A DNA stretch of 64,000 nt from Corythucha ciliata (GCA_038030265.1 CM075939.1:15419253-15483252); one strand, 5' to 3'; positions 47,001 through 62,000 are shown, counted from the first letter of the stretch. The notes: a model not told the origin generated them from the letters alone. A program made the numbers and translations.

Positions 47001-50000
47001 TTGCCGAGGTCAAACGCCCCTGGCAGTCGACGACCGGCGCTCATTTTCGTATTCGGCTCCACAATACCCGTCAAAGGGTCAAGTTCATCCGGTTTATTCA
47101 TGTCCCAAAAGGGAATTTCACAGCCCACTGAGGGCGCAAACGCCCCTGACAGACGCTCGTATCTGTATTTAGCTTCAAAAGCCTACCGAATGAGTCAAGT
47201 TGCAGGATTATATTCCTTCGGCTGATATTAATAACCAAAATTTAGGGAATTTGACTGGTCGCCAATGAGGGCAAATGCCCCCATGCAGAAAGCTCATATC
47301 CTTATTCATGCAGCTCAAAAAAACCTACTGAGTGAGTCAAGTTACAAGACTTAAGTTCTTTCGGCTAATTCATTTTACAAATTCAGGGGACTTGACTGGT
47401 CGCGGAGGGCAAATGCCCCATGCCGGCAGACGCACATATTCGTATTCAGTCCCACAAAAGCTATCAAGTTTCATGACTATGTTCTTCCGGTTGAACGGGA
47501 ATGTCGCCAGCTCTCGCGAACTATAACTACGACCTAAAGAAGAGGAAGGTGACTCTGTATAATCATCCATTCTGTCTCTGTGTGGTAACGACGATTGAAG
47601 TGTAATTATTATGCTTGAAAGGGAGGAGGGGTCCTATATGTAAAATACACGAAAAATCATCTGTTACGGCCCGGGTTTGAAGGTACACGCTGGCGGCCGT
47701 TCTGTTGAGTTTGGGGTAATAGCCGGCTGTTAATCCTCGCTGAGTCACTGTTGAGCATAAACCATTTCTGAATCAAAGACAGATGGCTTTAAAAGAGTGG
47801 CCTTGAAATTTTAAGTGGTTGAGGTTTGCATGGAGGGGGGTTAATGGTGTTTTAGCAAAAGTGACTTCGACTACAAGAGGGAGTCGTCACCCTCTTGATT
47901 CGCGCCTGGCTTGGCGTGCCTCAAGAATAATAATATTACTTTTAATGTTTTTCTGTATTTAACAGGTCATTTGCTTCCAGATTCCAGAAACTGATTGAGC
48001 CCCGAAGAACTCACATTATTTAGTAAAAAAAATTGCACATTTCGCCCTTGTCCTGACTTCCTGAGTTCAACTCGAGACGTTGACTTTTTATACTAAATAT
48101 TTTCCATGTCGTTTCAAAGTATATATTTTCAATTTCGCGCTATTTTCATTTTTTTATTACAATTTAGTAGATGAGGTCATGGAAATGATTGTATCGAGTT
48201 ATATTATATTCTTTGATAACAGCTCTTTCATACTCGTAATTGTTGGTTTGGAAGCCAGGGACTAAAACATGAATAAAAATAGTAAAACAAATAAAAGAAC
48301 ATAAATGAATGGGGGGGGGGGGGTCGACAGAGCTGGCGTTATTTTCCTACCTCACATGCCCACACCATTCCCTTTCCCACGACTCTTTTACACATTTGCG
48401 TAGCCGATTTTTCGTTTATCCACTCCTAGTCCAAGAGCCAGCAACGTAAAAAGTGCAACCATTTGCATACTTTTCTTATCCAGCACATAAAATCGAGAAT
48501 AAAGATGCACTTGTGAGGAGAAGAAACAAAAATTCCGGCCAGACGGCAAAGACGTTTTATTCTCGTGATAACGCATTGGAAAATATTGGGAAACGAATGT
48601 TACGTTTCATGCTAACGGGTCCTGCGGCTGCGAGCCAAAGGAAAAGTCGAAAACCCCTTTAATTTGAAGTACCGCTTGTCGGTGTCAGGGTATATGGGGC
48701 CTATTAGAAGAAGAGGGATGAAAAATTCTAGTATCGAATCCGTTTTATTTATTCGATGCATTTTCAAAGATCCCATCGGCTGTACTCTGATTTACGGCGC
48801 ATGGAAAATGCGTATTATGAATATTCATATTTCGTGGTGAAAGTAACCATAATTTTACACAAGCTGCAGCCTAAAATATTTTTTGGGGTGTGTTCTTACC
48901 TGAAGTGACACTGTTTTTCTACGATAGCATAATTAAACTGTTCATATAGATTTTTTATTACATTTTTTTCAGATTTCTCATCCTATTTTCCCCCAGAAAA
49001 CAGTACCCTGACACCGAAAACCGATACTTCAAATTAGAGGGTTTTAAGTTTTCACGATTTTGCCATTGGCTCGACGTCATAGAACCTGATAGCATTAAAT
49101 GTCATATTCAATTCCCCATATTTTTCAATGCGTAATCACGTGAATAGAACGTCTTTGCCGTATGATCGGAATTTGTGTTACTTCTCCCCACAAGTGAATC
49201 TTTGATGCCGTCTGCCACCGGTTTCGTCACGTCCAAATGGAGGCAGACAGTTTTTCCCACTATTGGGGAATTATTCTCGATTTTATGCGCTGGGTAAGAA
49301 AAGTATGCAAATGGTTGCACTTTTTACGTCACTGGCTCTTGGTCTATCCTCCTCACTTTATATTTCCCACATAAAATATGATGAAGTGCTGATCACGACG
49401 AAGCTGGTCGAGAAAACAGTTAAAGTCTGTCCACTTAGGCCCATTTCCACCAATAAAATTGATCTCGTTTAAAGTTGATCGTGATTAGTTGCCAATAATG
49501 ACTGGTATGAATTCTGATATAAGGCCCATTTTCACCAACAAAATTGATTTCGTTTAAAGTTGATCGTGATTAGTTGCCAATAGCGACCCATATGAATTTT
49601 GATACAAGTGTTTACATTGTAATGGTGATTAGTTGTTGATCGTGGTTTAAGAAGTTAGTGAAATCGGGCCTAAGTGTTTACATTGTAATCGTGATTAGTT
49701 GTTGATCTTGGTTTAAGAAGTTGGTGAAATCGATCCTAAAGCGCCCCATACACTGTCAGTTTAACTGAAGGCAATCGTGAGGCCGTCGATCGGGGTTACC
49801 CACACATTTACCAGTTAATCTTCAGATGGCCTTCAGGCCATGGACTGCAGTCCGTGAAAACTGAAGGTGTGTGACCGTAGGACCGGCTAGGATCGAACGT
49901 GAGATCGTTGACTGACAGTGTATGTTGCCCGTCGATTTTGGCCGGACGTTCGCCTCTTGAGGCGACGGCCTGCAGGCAATCGCATAGTGTATGGGGCGCT

Positions 50001-53000
50001 TTAGGCCCATTTTCACCAACAAAATTGATCTCGTTTAAAGTTGATCGTGATTAGTTGCCAGTAGCGACCATGTGAATTCTGATATAAGTGTTTCCATTGT
50101 AATCGCGATTAGTTGTTGATCTTGGTTTAAGAAGTTGGTGAAATCGGGCCTTAAGCGCCCCATACACTGTCAGTTTAACTGAAGGCAATCGTGAGGCCGT
50201 CGATCGGGGTTACCCATACATTTTCAGTTAATCTGAATGCCATGGACTGCAGTCCACCTGCAGTCCGTGAAAACTGAAGGTGTGTGGCCGTAGGACCGGC
50301 TAGGATCGGACGTGAGATCGTTGACTGACAGTGTATGTTGCCCGTCAATTTTGGCCGGACGGTCGCCTCTTGAGGCGACGGCCTGCAGGCAATCGCATAG
50401 TGTATGGGGCGCTTTAGTGATGCGGAGGAATGGAATCCGCAGTCACATAAATATTGAGAAAAAATCGTTAACAGCGCATGAAAACTCACGAAAATGATGC
50501 GGCAAAATTGCCGCTTGCGTGTACTAACGTAACTTTCTGAAGCTCATGCACTATTAGAGGGCTATTCTCCATATCAGTCTTTAATTTTAAATGTTTGTGA
50601 CTCAAATATTCATTTTGAGAGTTTCCCGTTCTAATTATGTGTAAAAGTCATCGTCACGCCTTTATATGTTAGTTGAAAACAGTTAAAGTAAACAATCCAA
50701 GACCTATAGATATATCTATTCCAATTTGTGGGTGTGACAAGTATTTACATTACATTGCGTCTAAATTTAGTAAGTGTCCAATTGATTGTTTTAAGAGTTT
50801 TGAGGAAAAACCTCAAAGTCAGGGTTATAGGAATGCTTCAGATTTCCGATCTGCCACGTTTTTTTAATTAACTCTTATATTGCTCTCTCGACGAAAATGA
50901 AGAAATACATAAAAAAAAAGTTGCACGTTAACGAGCAATTAGCGTTTTTAGAAAGAATCGGAGTATAGGGCGACAATTTCATATCTCTTTGAAAGTTCAC
51001 AGCATCCTATAATTTAATTCACAGCAGGTTGAGTACATTATTTTCATTCATTGTTCTCATTTTATCGCCATTTTTAAAAAGAAAATTAAAATCTACAGAA
51101 TAAGGACAGTCGTAAAAAATTATGTGAATCCCTGTGTCACGAGATTTTTTTGTGTGTGTTAAATTCAATAATGCGAAGTCTACACAGCCCTAGCAATTTG
51201 TAGCGTTCAAAGTCGTGAGCATTTCATTCCGAGAAAAATATTATTTTGGACTTGATTTAACCCACTCTCGCTCTTTACGAGGTGGTTCTACTTATGTGTG
51301 AAAGGACAAGCTAACTACATGTGTTTAGCCCAGTTATTCAACAAAGGACTCAACTGTTTCTCATTCCCGATAGCAAAAATAAAAAGTAAAAAACGAAGCA
51401 AACCAGGAAAAAAATATTAGGTGGTTAGGGTGATGGGGGGGGGGGGTTCCTGAGTGAGAAGCAGGTCACGAGGAAGAGACTTCGCACGGGTCTCAAAGGC
51501 GAGAACGAGCGAGGGAGGTGTGACTTGACGAAGAGAGAGAAAGAACTTCATTGAAAAATCGCCAACCTCTCGTTTCACATTCCAAGTTATAGCACACCAC
51601 AAACGTAACACGCGACAAAACAAAAAAAAATCTCCCACGCAACGTCTTCACTCGATTTTGCTTCCCCGCAGAAGCGAATTAATTGTACGTTTTTGAACTG
51701 CTTGTTAGTGTTACAATCTATAGCGTCTCGTATTATGTCCTCAATGTGTGTTAAATTATTTAGTGAAGGGCCTATACCAGTAATTATTCTATGGCCTATA
51801 CTTTTCTTCGACTTTCACCAATTTGAAAACACTTTCCAAAACAGTAATCCGAAGTAATTTGTACTAAATAATTCACCAATTGTTCAGAAATGACACCTTT
51901 ACATCATTGTATATGTATTGTGAAAGCAGTCCACATTGACTCTCTCCCTCGTACAATACGGTACAAGCTCTCTTATTAGGTACGTTGAAAGATGAACAAA
52001 TGTAATGTAGCGACATTAAATGGAAAATTTGGTACGGAAAAAATAATTTTTTGAAATATATACCATGCAGGGGCGGACCTACACGTACCAGGTCATTTTT
52101 TTTGTAGCCTTGAATTATGGCTTTTTCTACATTTTAGTAGCGCAGTTGCTGCCTCCAGGCGAGCCGCGAATTGCCGTTTCATCAATATTAGCTACGAATG
52201 AGCACTTTTTTTTAGTGGCTGCCGACCCCGTAAACCGTGAGTTTGGGCTTAGCACGTGAGTAGGCACTAGGGCAACGACAGTCGAAGCCGCGGATAGTTT
52301 CTAGGCGCGTGTAAAATGTACGAGCCCGATACGAGACGAGCAGTCCGTGTTGCGCTTGTCGTCATTTTCCTCCCGTAGGAGTCTCCAGTTCAGTTGAAGT
52401 GAAATGACAGTATGAGTCCTCGAGAGGAAGACCTCGCGCATCATTAATTGGCGAGGACCCGATCTTTCATAGTGCAGCTATTTGACCGAGACGTAGAAGA
52501 AAAAGGTAACGTCATTGGTGAATCATCAATTTGATGATCCAACGAACGAGCGCACGTCAGTTCGGCAGCATTTCATTGGTTTGGAAACACAACAATTAAG
52601 CGCTAGTACAAATTTTATAAGGATACTGTACATCAAATAATACAGAGGGAAAACATAGAAAATAATTTCGACGGACGTGCTGCGGACCACGAACATGATA
52701 GAGGCAAGCGCCAACTGTGGGCGTGGCCAGCGGGAGGCATCGGGGCTGGACAAACCGATTTCGACGGTCGGCTTAGTTTGGAAACAGAGTTTGCTGATTT
52801 GTCGTAAAATCAGCAAAATCCTATTTTTGCAGGTTCGACTCTCCCAACATTCAAATTTCTTGGAGTTCGCTCTCTGTCTCAAAAAAAACAAAAAAAAAAA
52901 ACTGTAGGTTGTTCTTAAAAAAAAACATTTTGCTCATTGAAAATCCAATTTCATGGATTTATTTTCTTACAAACCAATTTTGCGAGGTGGCCGAAATTGT

Positions 53001-56000
53001 GAGACCGAGTTCGCTGATTTTGCGCTGGTTTGACTCACTAAAAAACCTTTTTTTATCCTACACGATGGTAAAGCTTGATTTTGAAGCCGGAAAACAATCG
53101 ACAAAGTGCGTCATTGCCTGACCGTAGTAGAATTTCATTGTCGGAGGGTTTGGCGGAGGTAAAATTTCTTTGTCGGACAGTTCATAGTTTCCGAATTGAC
53201 TTATTCAGGATGTAGCGCAGTTTCGCGGGATTCGGGCCTATCATGTGTACACGGACGATTTGGTGAGATGAGAAGGAAGAAGCTCTTAACTTATTAACTT
53301 GTATTGTTCCGCACCAGACCATAACTACATTAATGCAGTGTGTATTTTTTCTTTGATTTTCCTGACGTAAAAAATTCTTCACAGTCACAAAAAATCCTTT
53401 CCAGACTCGTATGGTTCCATTTCGGCTTTCGAATAACAACTGTTCTAATTCTTATCCATCATAGAAAGGATGAAGGCATGTATTGAAGGAGGCACCACCT
53501 TCTACCATTATATTGAAGGAGCCAAAAATAACGTCTAGCGTGGCCATAAAATTAATTTATAGCTCCACTATTTTTATTTTTACGTGTAGGATAAAAAATA
53601 GTGAGTACGCCACGGAGGTAAAGTGGTTTCCAAGCCTCGAGAAGAGGCCGCCCGACTGCCACATCTCCTCTCGTCTTGGAAACACCCACTTTACCTCTTA
53701 GGCGTACAATATACTATTCTCGGATTTTACTCACTGAAAAAACTAATTTCGTCGATTATTCACTGTATAAAACATTTTCGCGGGTCCGGTTCACGGAAAA
53801 AAAAAAAAAAAAAAAAAAAACTGTTGGTGATGTCTCATTTGAAAACAAATTTCGCACACGAAAACGCCAATTTTTTGTGTTTTTCTCGCTAAAAACCATT
53901 TTTGCGAGCTCACCAAAAACTCGATTTTATGGGTTTTGGCTTGGCTTGCTTCGCGGGGTTTCCTCTTTCAAAAACGTTACCATTTCGTGGATTTTGCACT
54001 GTTATAAACCATAGTCGCGATTCTGGCTCTCTAAAACGCCAATTTCTGGGGGTTTGCCCGCTAGTAGAAAACCATATTGGCGAGTATTTATTTGCTTACC
54101 TACTTGAAGCTGTACTGTTTCGAGAGTTTTGGCTAGCTCAAACCGTTTTTTGCCCGCTGGGCCAGTCAGACTTATGGTGGGAGAGGAAATGTCAGCTCCG
54201 TTCACCGTCTCCATCAGGTCTAAAATTTAAAGTTTAGCAAAAGTATCACTTTCCGGGGAGGGGGGGGTAGGATACATTTTCAGTTGTTCGACGTAAAATC
54301 CGGAATAGAAGGCTACAAACGAAAGTTTTCCAGCGGATATTTATTTTTTGGACGGATAGTGTCCGTTTCTATGCAAATTTAGTCTCAGACGACTGTGAAT
54401 TGATGCGATTCTAACCTCCAGATCTTGTTATAAGCCTGCAAAAAGGCAATATGGTGCATCTGATATTTTCGCCAGTGAAGCTGCCCACAGGCTTCTCAAG
54501 AGGAGTTGCACCTTGTACAGAGTTTTTCCCCCATTTTACTCGTAAATGAGCACTATTTTTAGTCCTCGAATTGACGTTTTTCTTCATTTTAGCTAAAACT
54601 GAGTGCTTTTTCTCAATTTGTCCTCGAACCAGCCCATTTTCGTCATTTTAACCGTGAAAATAACGCATTTTTGATGTACTATTTCAATTACGGCCAGCAC
54701 TGGGCATATTACGCCTAACCGCGTTCTAACCGCGTAAATTAGTTCTGTCAATTTTAACCGCAAAAGGGCAGTTTCTCCTCAATTTGACCTGTGGATGAAC
54801 GCTATTTCTCAACTTTAGCCACGACAATTCCACCAATCAACAACAAACGGTGACAATTTTTCCAGTGGGGTTTTCCTCAATTTTAGCCGCTAATTAGTGC
54901 TTTTTCACAATTCTGCCTTGAGCAATTTTTTCCCCCTTAAAATTTTAGCAGAGAAAAAGTCCACATAATCCGCAAGTTAGCAAAATTTTATTAGTTTTGA
55001 CCCAGAGGTTGCATCGCGAAACCTTGAAATGGGTGATTTCCTCCATTTTACCTGCGAACGAACAATTTTCCTCAATTGTAGCCATGAATAGGAACTTTTT
55101 TCAAAAATCTATGGGCTAAGTCGCGTTCTTTACTCAATTGTACCCACAAACTTGCATATACATACGTAAAAACGGTCAGTTAGCATTTTTCGCAATGTTT
55201 ACTGGGATGTTGGTTCGAGAAACCACGGACTGGTGCTTTTTCTCAATTTTCCCCTCGCCAATGAGCTCCATTTCTCAATTAGCCGTGAATTGGAGGTTTT
55301 CCTCAATTTTTGCCGTAAATGAGTGATTTTTCTCAATTACACACTGAACGAGCAATTTATTTTGCCAATTTTAGCCGTGAAAAGAACTCTATAAATCGCG
55401 AATTAGCGCAATTTCTTAATTTTGGCACGGACTTTGCATCGCGAAACCGCAAATTGGCGTGTTTTCTTAATTTCAACCGCGAATAATGAGATTTATTCCT
55501 CAAGTTTAACGCGAGTCAGCGCTATTTCTTAATTTTAGCCGTGAATGGGTGTTTTTCGCCCGTCTTATAATCACCCGCAAAATGTTTCTGGATTTCATCC
55601 TCGAACGAGAGCTTTTTCTCAAAACGTGTGCCATAGATGCAGCCTGATTGGTGCGTTTACGGTGATTTTGGTCTGGATATTGAAGGAAAAAAATTGCGAT
55701 TTTGGCTCCTTCAGATAACAAATTGTGTGGGTTTGACTCTTTGAAAAACCAATTTCACTTTAAAATTGTCATTGGTCATGTTGTCGTGGAGTTATTCAGA
55801 CGTCCGGGTGATACAACAAGGTTGTGGAGAGACAACAACTGTATCACCCGGACGGCCAATTTCACTTGTTTGAGGGCCGTATTCAGAAGCCAACCTTAAC
55901 CTTTAAGTCTCCTTTAAGCGCTTCGAAACAGATGACACATGTTTATAAACCATCACATTATTCAATTCCTGTAGTTAAGGCTTCGTAAAGGTGGGTTTCT

Positions 56001-59000
56001 GAATGCGGCCCTTAGTCTCCGAAAACCCAATTTCCAAATTCCCAAATTCTGGTTTGGCTCTCTCGAAAAACTGCATTTTGCTCCATCGATAATTTAATTT
56101 AGCAACAACAAATACGCGGCCAGTCAAAATATTCGTTCGCGTACGCCCACACGGCCAGCTATAATTTCCTTTGACACAGAGGCCAGACGTCTTCATTTTA
56201 TTTTATTTTTTATTATTTTTTTTTCGCGTCATTCACAGCCAAATTACCCAGGCTTTAAAGTTTTTCAAAGAATACAGGACAAAAGTACTTCTTCCATGGT
56301 CACTGGACAATACAAGATATCACTGAAAGGAACGACAAAAACCGCGGAAGAAACGAGATGTTATCGTTTAAACAATTATTTGGTCAGCCTGTGCAATAAT
56401 TATACCATGACGCTCTTACGAAGAGGGAGTTCTTTAAACGCGTAAAATAAATCTGCACGAAGTGGTAAAAGTCAATGTCTACTTATCAACGATTGACCTC
56501 AATTTTCAAGTAAATGAAAAATTATCGGTCGTCTAATTCGAGAATGCGACCGCAATTTTTATAATTGTGTATCTTTGTGGATTTCCGGACTATACAGCAC
56601 GTGAATGCAGGCCATGGGAAATGAGCGGTTTTCGTCCTGTGGTTTCCCCACAAAGTTATTGTAGTATTCAAGAAAAAAAAAATGAACTATTGTACATCAA
56701 TATGCGTGGAATAAACATAGTGGAAGATAAACTGACTGATTCTCCTAATGAAAGTTGTATGAATACTCTGGGAAAACGCACTCTTTCCCCTCCTTCGAAC
56801 GCGAATTAGAGCAGTACCTCGTAATATCCTGTTCGAAGCTAGTTCCCTACATTTTAGGTTTCTCCACCCCACCCACCTACGACCATCATGCTAGATCAAA
56901 AAATGTCACGCGTAACATCTCATGTTGTTAGAACTTTCCGATATTATGTTTTTTCGCCTAAACATCGGTGTAGGGCAAAGAAACGTTTGGTAATGAATTA
57001 CGTTCAACAATACGGGGCGGGTTTTTTTTTCGTTGCCCCCCGCCTTCACGACTTCTCCTTTCATTGTGCATCAATTTTCAACGGTGAACCGTATTTATTG
57101 TGCTATAAAGATAGTTTTGGAGGGTGAGGGCGGAGGACATTGGTTAATACGAATGTAATGTATGGTTTCACCGTAGAGTAAGTTAAAGTTCTATCAAAAT
57201 GACGCCTTCTTCAATTCAGACTATCTCTACTATTGGGTTTTGATCGTTTTTTGTGACGGAAGAGGATTCCGAGATAAGCCCTCTAAAAATAGGAGCTGGA
57301 CAACTGGAGAAGACGAGTCTTTAAAACAAGTTGAATATGGTGGACACGTTTAACAAAAAAAGGCAACGACCATTTCAGTGTAACAATGGGTGATGCTGCG
57401 CCAATCCCAGAATGGCAGTGAAAAACGAAATGAATGAGAAGGGGGGGGGGAGAAGAGGAACACGTTAATAGAGAAAAAGCCCCGGAATTGGGGAATGACT
57501 GTAAAAGGGAAAGAGATAATAAAGGATGCGTCCCGAATTTTCTCAGAAGAAAATGATGTCAATCGTCCCCATTTCTAGAAAAAAAAAACCGTGAAAATGA
57601 GATTCGATTACACTCTCCGTGTGTGGCTGCCAACATTTTTGTATAAAACATGGTGAAAGGAGCTCTTTTTATATTTTGTAAAAGTAGCAAAAAATAGAAA
57701 GAGAGAGAGAGAGAACAAAGGCCGTGTTACACCTGCTGAGTAGCCCGGCTGAGTATATGCACTCTAAAAACGCACTTTTCAAGTAGAAAAGTAAGTTGCC
57801 GTACCCTGTGCCCTATACACTGTCTTGGCCGATTATTGCCGAGTACCTAAATGTTATTTTTTTTTAACTACAACACCCAAAGGTCTTTTTGGATTCTAGT
57901 AATCAAACCGAAACGAACACGACAAATTCATTTTACCCCATTTGATCGAAATTAGGGGGGGGGGGGTGAGGCCGGCTGCATTATGCATTTGTCGGAAGAT
58001 CGTTTCATGAGACGGATGTTTTCGGTCATGAGACCGAGGGACTCATGATCCGGCGTCCGTCCCAAATCGGAACACTTTTGAAAATAATACACATAATAAT
58101 AAAATAATGTCGATTGGACGATGGTGGCTGAAATCAGACAACCGCGAATAGCATTAACTCAGTTTTAGGACGCATAAGGAAATTATTATTAACAAGCTGT
58201 AATAATAAGCTATAACGATTTATAATAATACATAGTTCGATTAACCTATAAAATGGGCAACGATTTGCGATAGGTTGCGGAAAAAATTGAAATTAATTTA
58301 CTCGAATAGAAATAAGTTACGTATTATTAACTTTTATACGCGTGGGGCCATAAGAACAATAGCTACCCAGGAATCTGCCGGATAGAGTTATGGTAATTGT
58401 CCATAGGTAACGCAAATTATTTCACTACCTATCTAAGCTTTTGAATGTCCAGCTCGTGATTAGAACCCCGTAGTCGTTGGCTTTTCAAGGTGAATCGAAT
58501 CCGTAAATGTATGGCTTATCAGTTTGGACAACGACAAACTCATCCAGAACCATCTGAATTAGAGAAGCACAAATCCTTTAATCCACACGAAAAACTTTAT
58601 GAAGGGTCTTCCTAATCCCTAGGAGTTGCATTTTTATAGGCTATAGGCCTATTCCCTATCACCCCTCATATAAATCACATCTTGCAATAATGAACATATT
58701 CCAGGGGCGTACCTACTACTATGGGGGGAAATCGGGAGTTTCTAATTTGCGGATTCCACAAAAGCTTGCGGATCCCATATGTAAAACTACGATAGAGAGC
58801 TGCAAATTGACACGTACACTGCTATAGCATACCAGTAACTTTTAATAGCACTTTACGTGATAGTTACTCAAAAGTACTAGTACTTGTCACCACAGGTCAA
58901 GTTGCGGATTGCAATAAAAGCTTGCGGATTCCATATGTAAAATGACGATAGAGATCTGAAAATTGACACGAATACTGCTATACCATACCAGTAACTTTTA

Positions 59001-62000
59001 ATAGCACTTTACGTGGTAGTTACTCTAAAGTACTAGTACTTGTCACCACAGGTCAAGTTGCGGATTCCAATAAGAGCTTGCGGATTCCATATGTGAAATG
59101 ACGATAGAGAGCTGCGAATTGACACGTATACTGCTATATCATACCAGTAACTTTTAATGGCACTTTACATGATAGTTACTCAAAAGTACTAGTACTTGTT
59201 CCCGCAGGTCATGTTGTGGAATCCAATAAAAGCTTGCGGATTCCACACGTGAAATGACTTTTATTGGATTCCGCAACATGACCTGTGGGGAAAAGTACTA
59301 GTACTTTCGTGTAACTATCACGTAAAGTGCCATTCAAAGTTCCTGGTATGGTATAGCAGTATACGTGTCAATTTACAGCTCTCTATCGTCATTTCACATA
59401 TGGAATCCGCAAGCTTTTATTGGAATCCGCAAATTAGTACGTCCCGGAGAAATCTCTATCTCTCGAAATCAGGGGTGGCCCATCCAGGGCCCGCGGGCCA
59501 AGAAGCGCCCCGCTGAGCCTTTCACAATGGCCCGCCCATGGCCTAGAAATGGTAAATCATCTTTTTTAACGTTGGATTTTAGCGCCCCTCGGATTTATGT
59601 GCAAATTGAAAACGCTAAAAATCGCGCCTCCTCGTGGGCGACTAATCCCCCGCTAAAATTTAAAATAACGCTAATTTGGGGCTGAAATTGAGATAAATGG
59701 CTAATTCACGGCTTAGATTATAGAGGAAAATTACTGATTCACGGACAGAAGTGAGAAAAAGTCCTAAATTACAGATAAAATTAAGAAAAATACGTAGCTA
59801 ATATGCGAGGTAAAGCGTTGCTTGACGGCTAAAATTGAGAAAAAACTCTAAAATCACTCTAAAAAACTCTAAAATTCACGAATAATACAGTGAAAAAATC
59901 GATAATTCACAAATGGTAGTGAGAAAAAGCTCTAATTCACTACTAAAAATTACAAAAACATGAATTCTCGGCTTATTCAGAACGCAAGTTCATGCCTCAA
60001 TCTTGAAAAACTTCATCATGGCCAAAAGTAAAAAAACGCTAATTCGCAGAGATAATTAGCGCAATTTAGCGCAAATTCACGGATGTAATTAAAGAAAATC
60101 GCTCTTTAGGGGCTAAAATCACGTCGTCGCTGGAGGGGGGGGGGGCTCGGAGGCTTGAAGTGGAAACGACAATTTTCAGTTTCTGAAGGCGAATTCGAGG
60201 CTCAAACTGCGAAAAAACGCTAATTCACAGCTAAAAAGCGAAACAAATCGCTAATCCGCAGCTAAAATTAATAAAAGTTGCTAATTCAAGGATGAAATTG
60301 AGAAAAATCGCTAATTAGTGGCTTAAATCGGGGAAAACACAAATTTACGGCAAAATTCAGATAAATCGTTAAGTCACGGCTAAAATGTAGAAAAATCGCT
60401 AAAATGACAAAAAACGCTCGGTACTTCGTGGCTAAAATGGAGAAAAACTGATAATTTATCGATAAAATTGAGAAGAAGCACTGAAGCAAGGAAATCGCTA
60501 ATCCACAGCTGAAATTAAGAAGAGTTGCTAATTCATGGATGAAATAGAGAAAAATCTGCCACAGAGCTCATTTTTTGTGCAAATGGAAAACACTATTATA
60601 CTGCAGTTAACTTATTTTTGGTTGAAGTTATTGAACAGGCCCCAATTGCGTTTTATTCAGAGCGTCACGGCCTTTTGCTGAGATCAAAGTGTTTTGCTCG
60701 TTTGGTAGTGGGGGGGGGGTGAGGAAGGGTGGCCCCCCTGAACTCTTGAACCAGGTTTATGGCCCAAAACCAAAAATGGTTGGCCGGCCGTGCTCCAAAT
60801 GAACCTGGAATAAACATTTAGTAGCGTTAAATTTCCTCTTTTTATAAATTTTAACCTAGAAGTTGCAAGTTCATATTTTTGCGCTTTAACTACTCAATTT
60901 TAGCCGCGAGTTAGCAGGGTATCAGCAACCCTGCCCGCGCATCAGCGCTTTTTCTCAATTTTATCCGTCGATTAAACCTCTTCTCAATTTTATTGGCTTT
61001 CTATATAGGCATAGACGCAAATTATGCACAGTTTACTTTTGACACTGATTAATTTATTTTTGCTTGCTGAATAAATCAGTAAGTAAATTAACGTTTTTCT
61101 CCATTTTACCAGCACATTAGCGCTTTTTCACAATTTTACAAGGGAACGAGCGCTTTTTATCATTTCTTGCCCGTTTGCCGAACTTCCCTCATCTCTGCCG
61201 CGAAATTGCCTCAAGAATTCGTGAATTGTCAATTTCTCAAATTCAGCTGTGAAATAGCGCACGATTTTTATGAACGAAACTTGTACAGGCTTTTGTAATT
61301 TTAGCCCAAAATTGAGGCGCTTTATCTCAATTGCAGCCACGAGCATTTTATAAACGAACTGACGCTTCTTTTCAATTTAAGTCGCGAATTAGCGCTGTTT
61401 CAAAATGTCATCGGTGAATCGGCGCTTTTGAACAATGTTAGAAGTGAGTGACCCCTTATTTATCAATTTTAGCTGCGAATTACCGTTTTTCTTCATTTCA
61501 CCCGTGAATTAGCCATTTTTTTTATCCTAAGTATAACGTTCATATCTCAATTTTATCTGTGAATAAGAGATCTTTCTCAATTTGATCCGCGAACTAGCAA
61601 TTTTTCTCAATTTCAAGCGGTAATAATAGCGCTGTCCTGATTGTATTTTTGTTGTGTGAAGATAACTGAAACACGCCGTTTTTTTGAGTGGTCACAACAA
61701 AAATGTGTTCAATTTTGATTGTTTTGCTTTGAAAGACAAACAGGAAAAGAAAAAATTGGGAAACTTTTTTCAAATGTAAGTGTTGCTGGCTTGATAGTGG
61801 GGAGCATCCCCGAAACTAGTCGTGTAAATTAGTAGTAAATAAAATAATTGTTGTGACCACTCGAATAATAGCGCTGTTCAATGAACAGTGTTCATAAATT
61901 CCACCCGTGAACCAGTGCCTTTTCACGATTTTGGCCGTGAAAATCGGGCGTTTTTTTTCTCAATTTCAGCCACAAAATGAGCGATTTTTCTCAATTTTGT

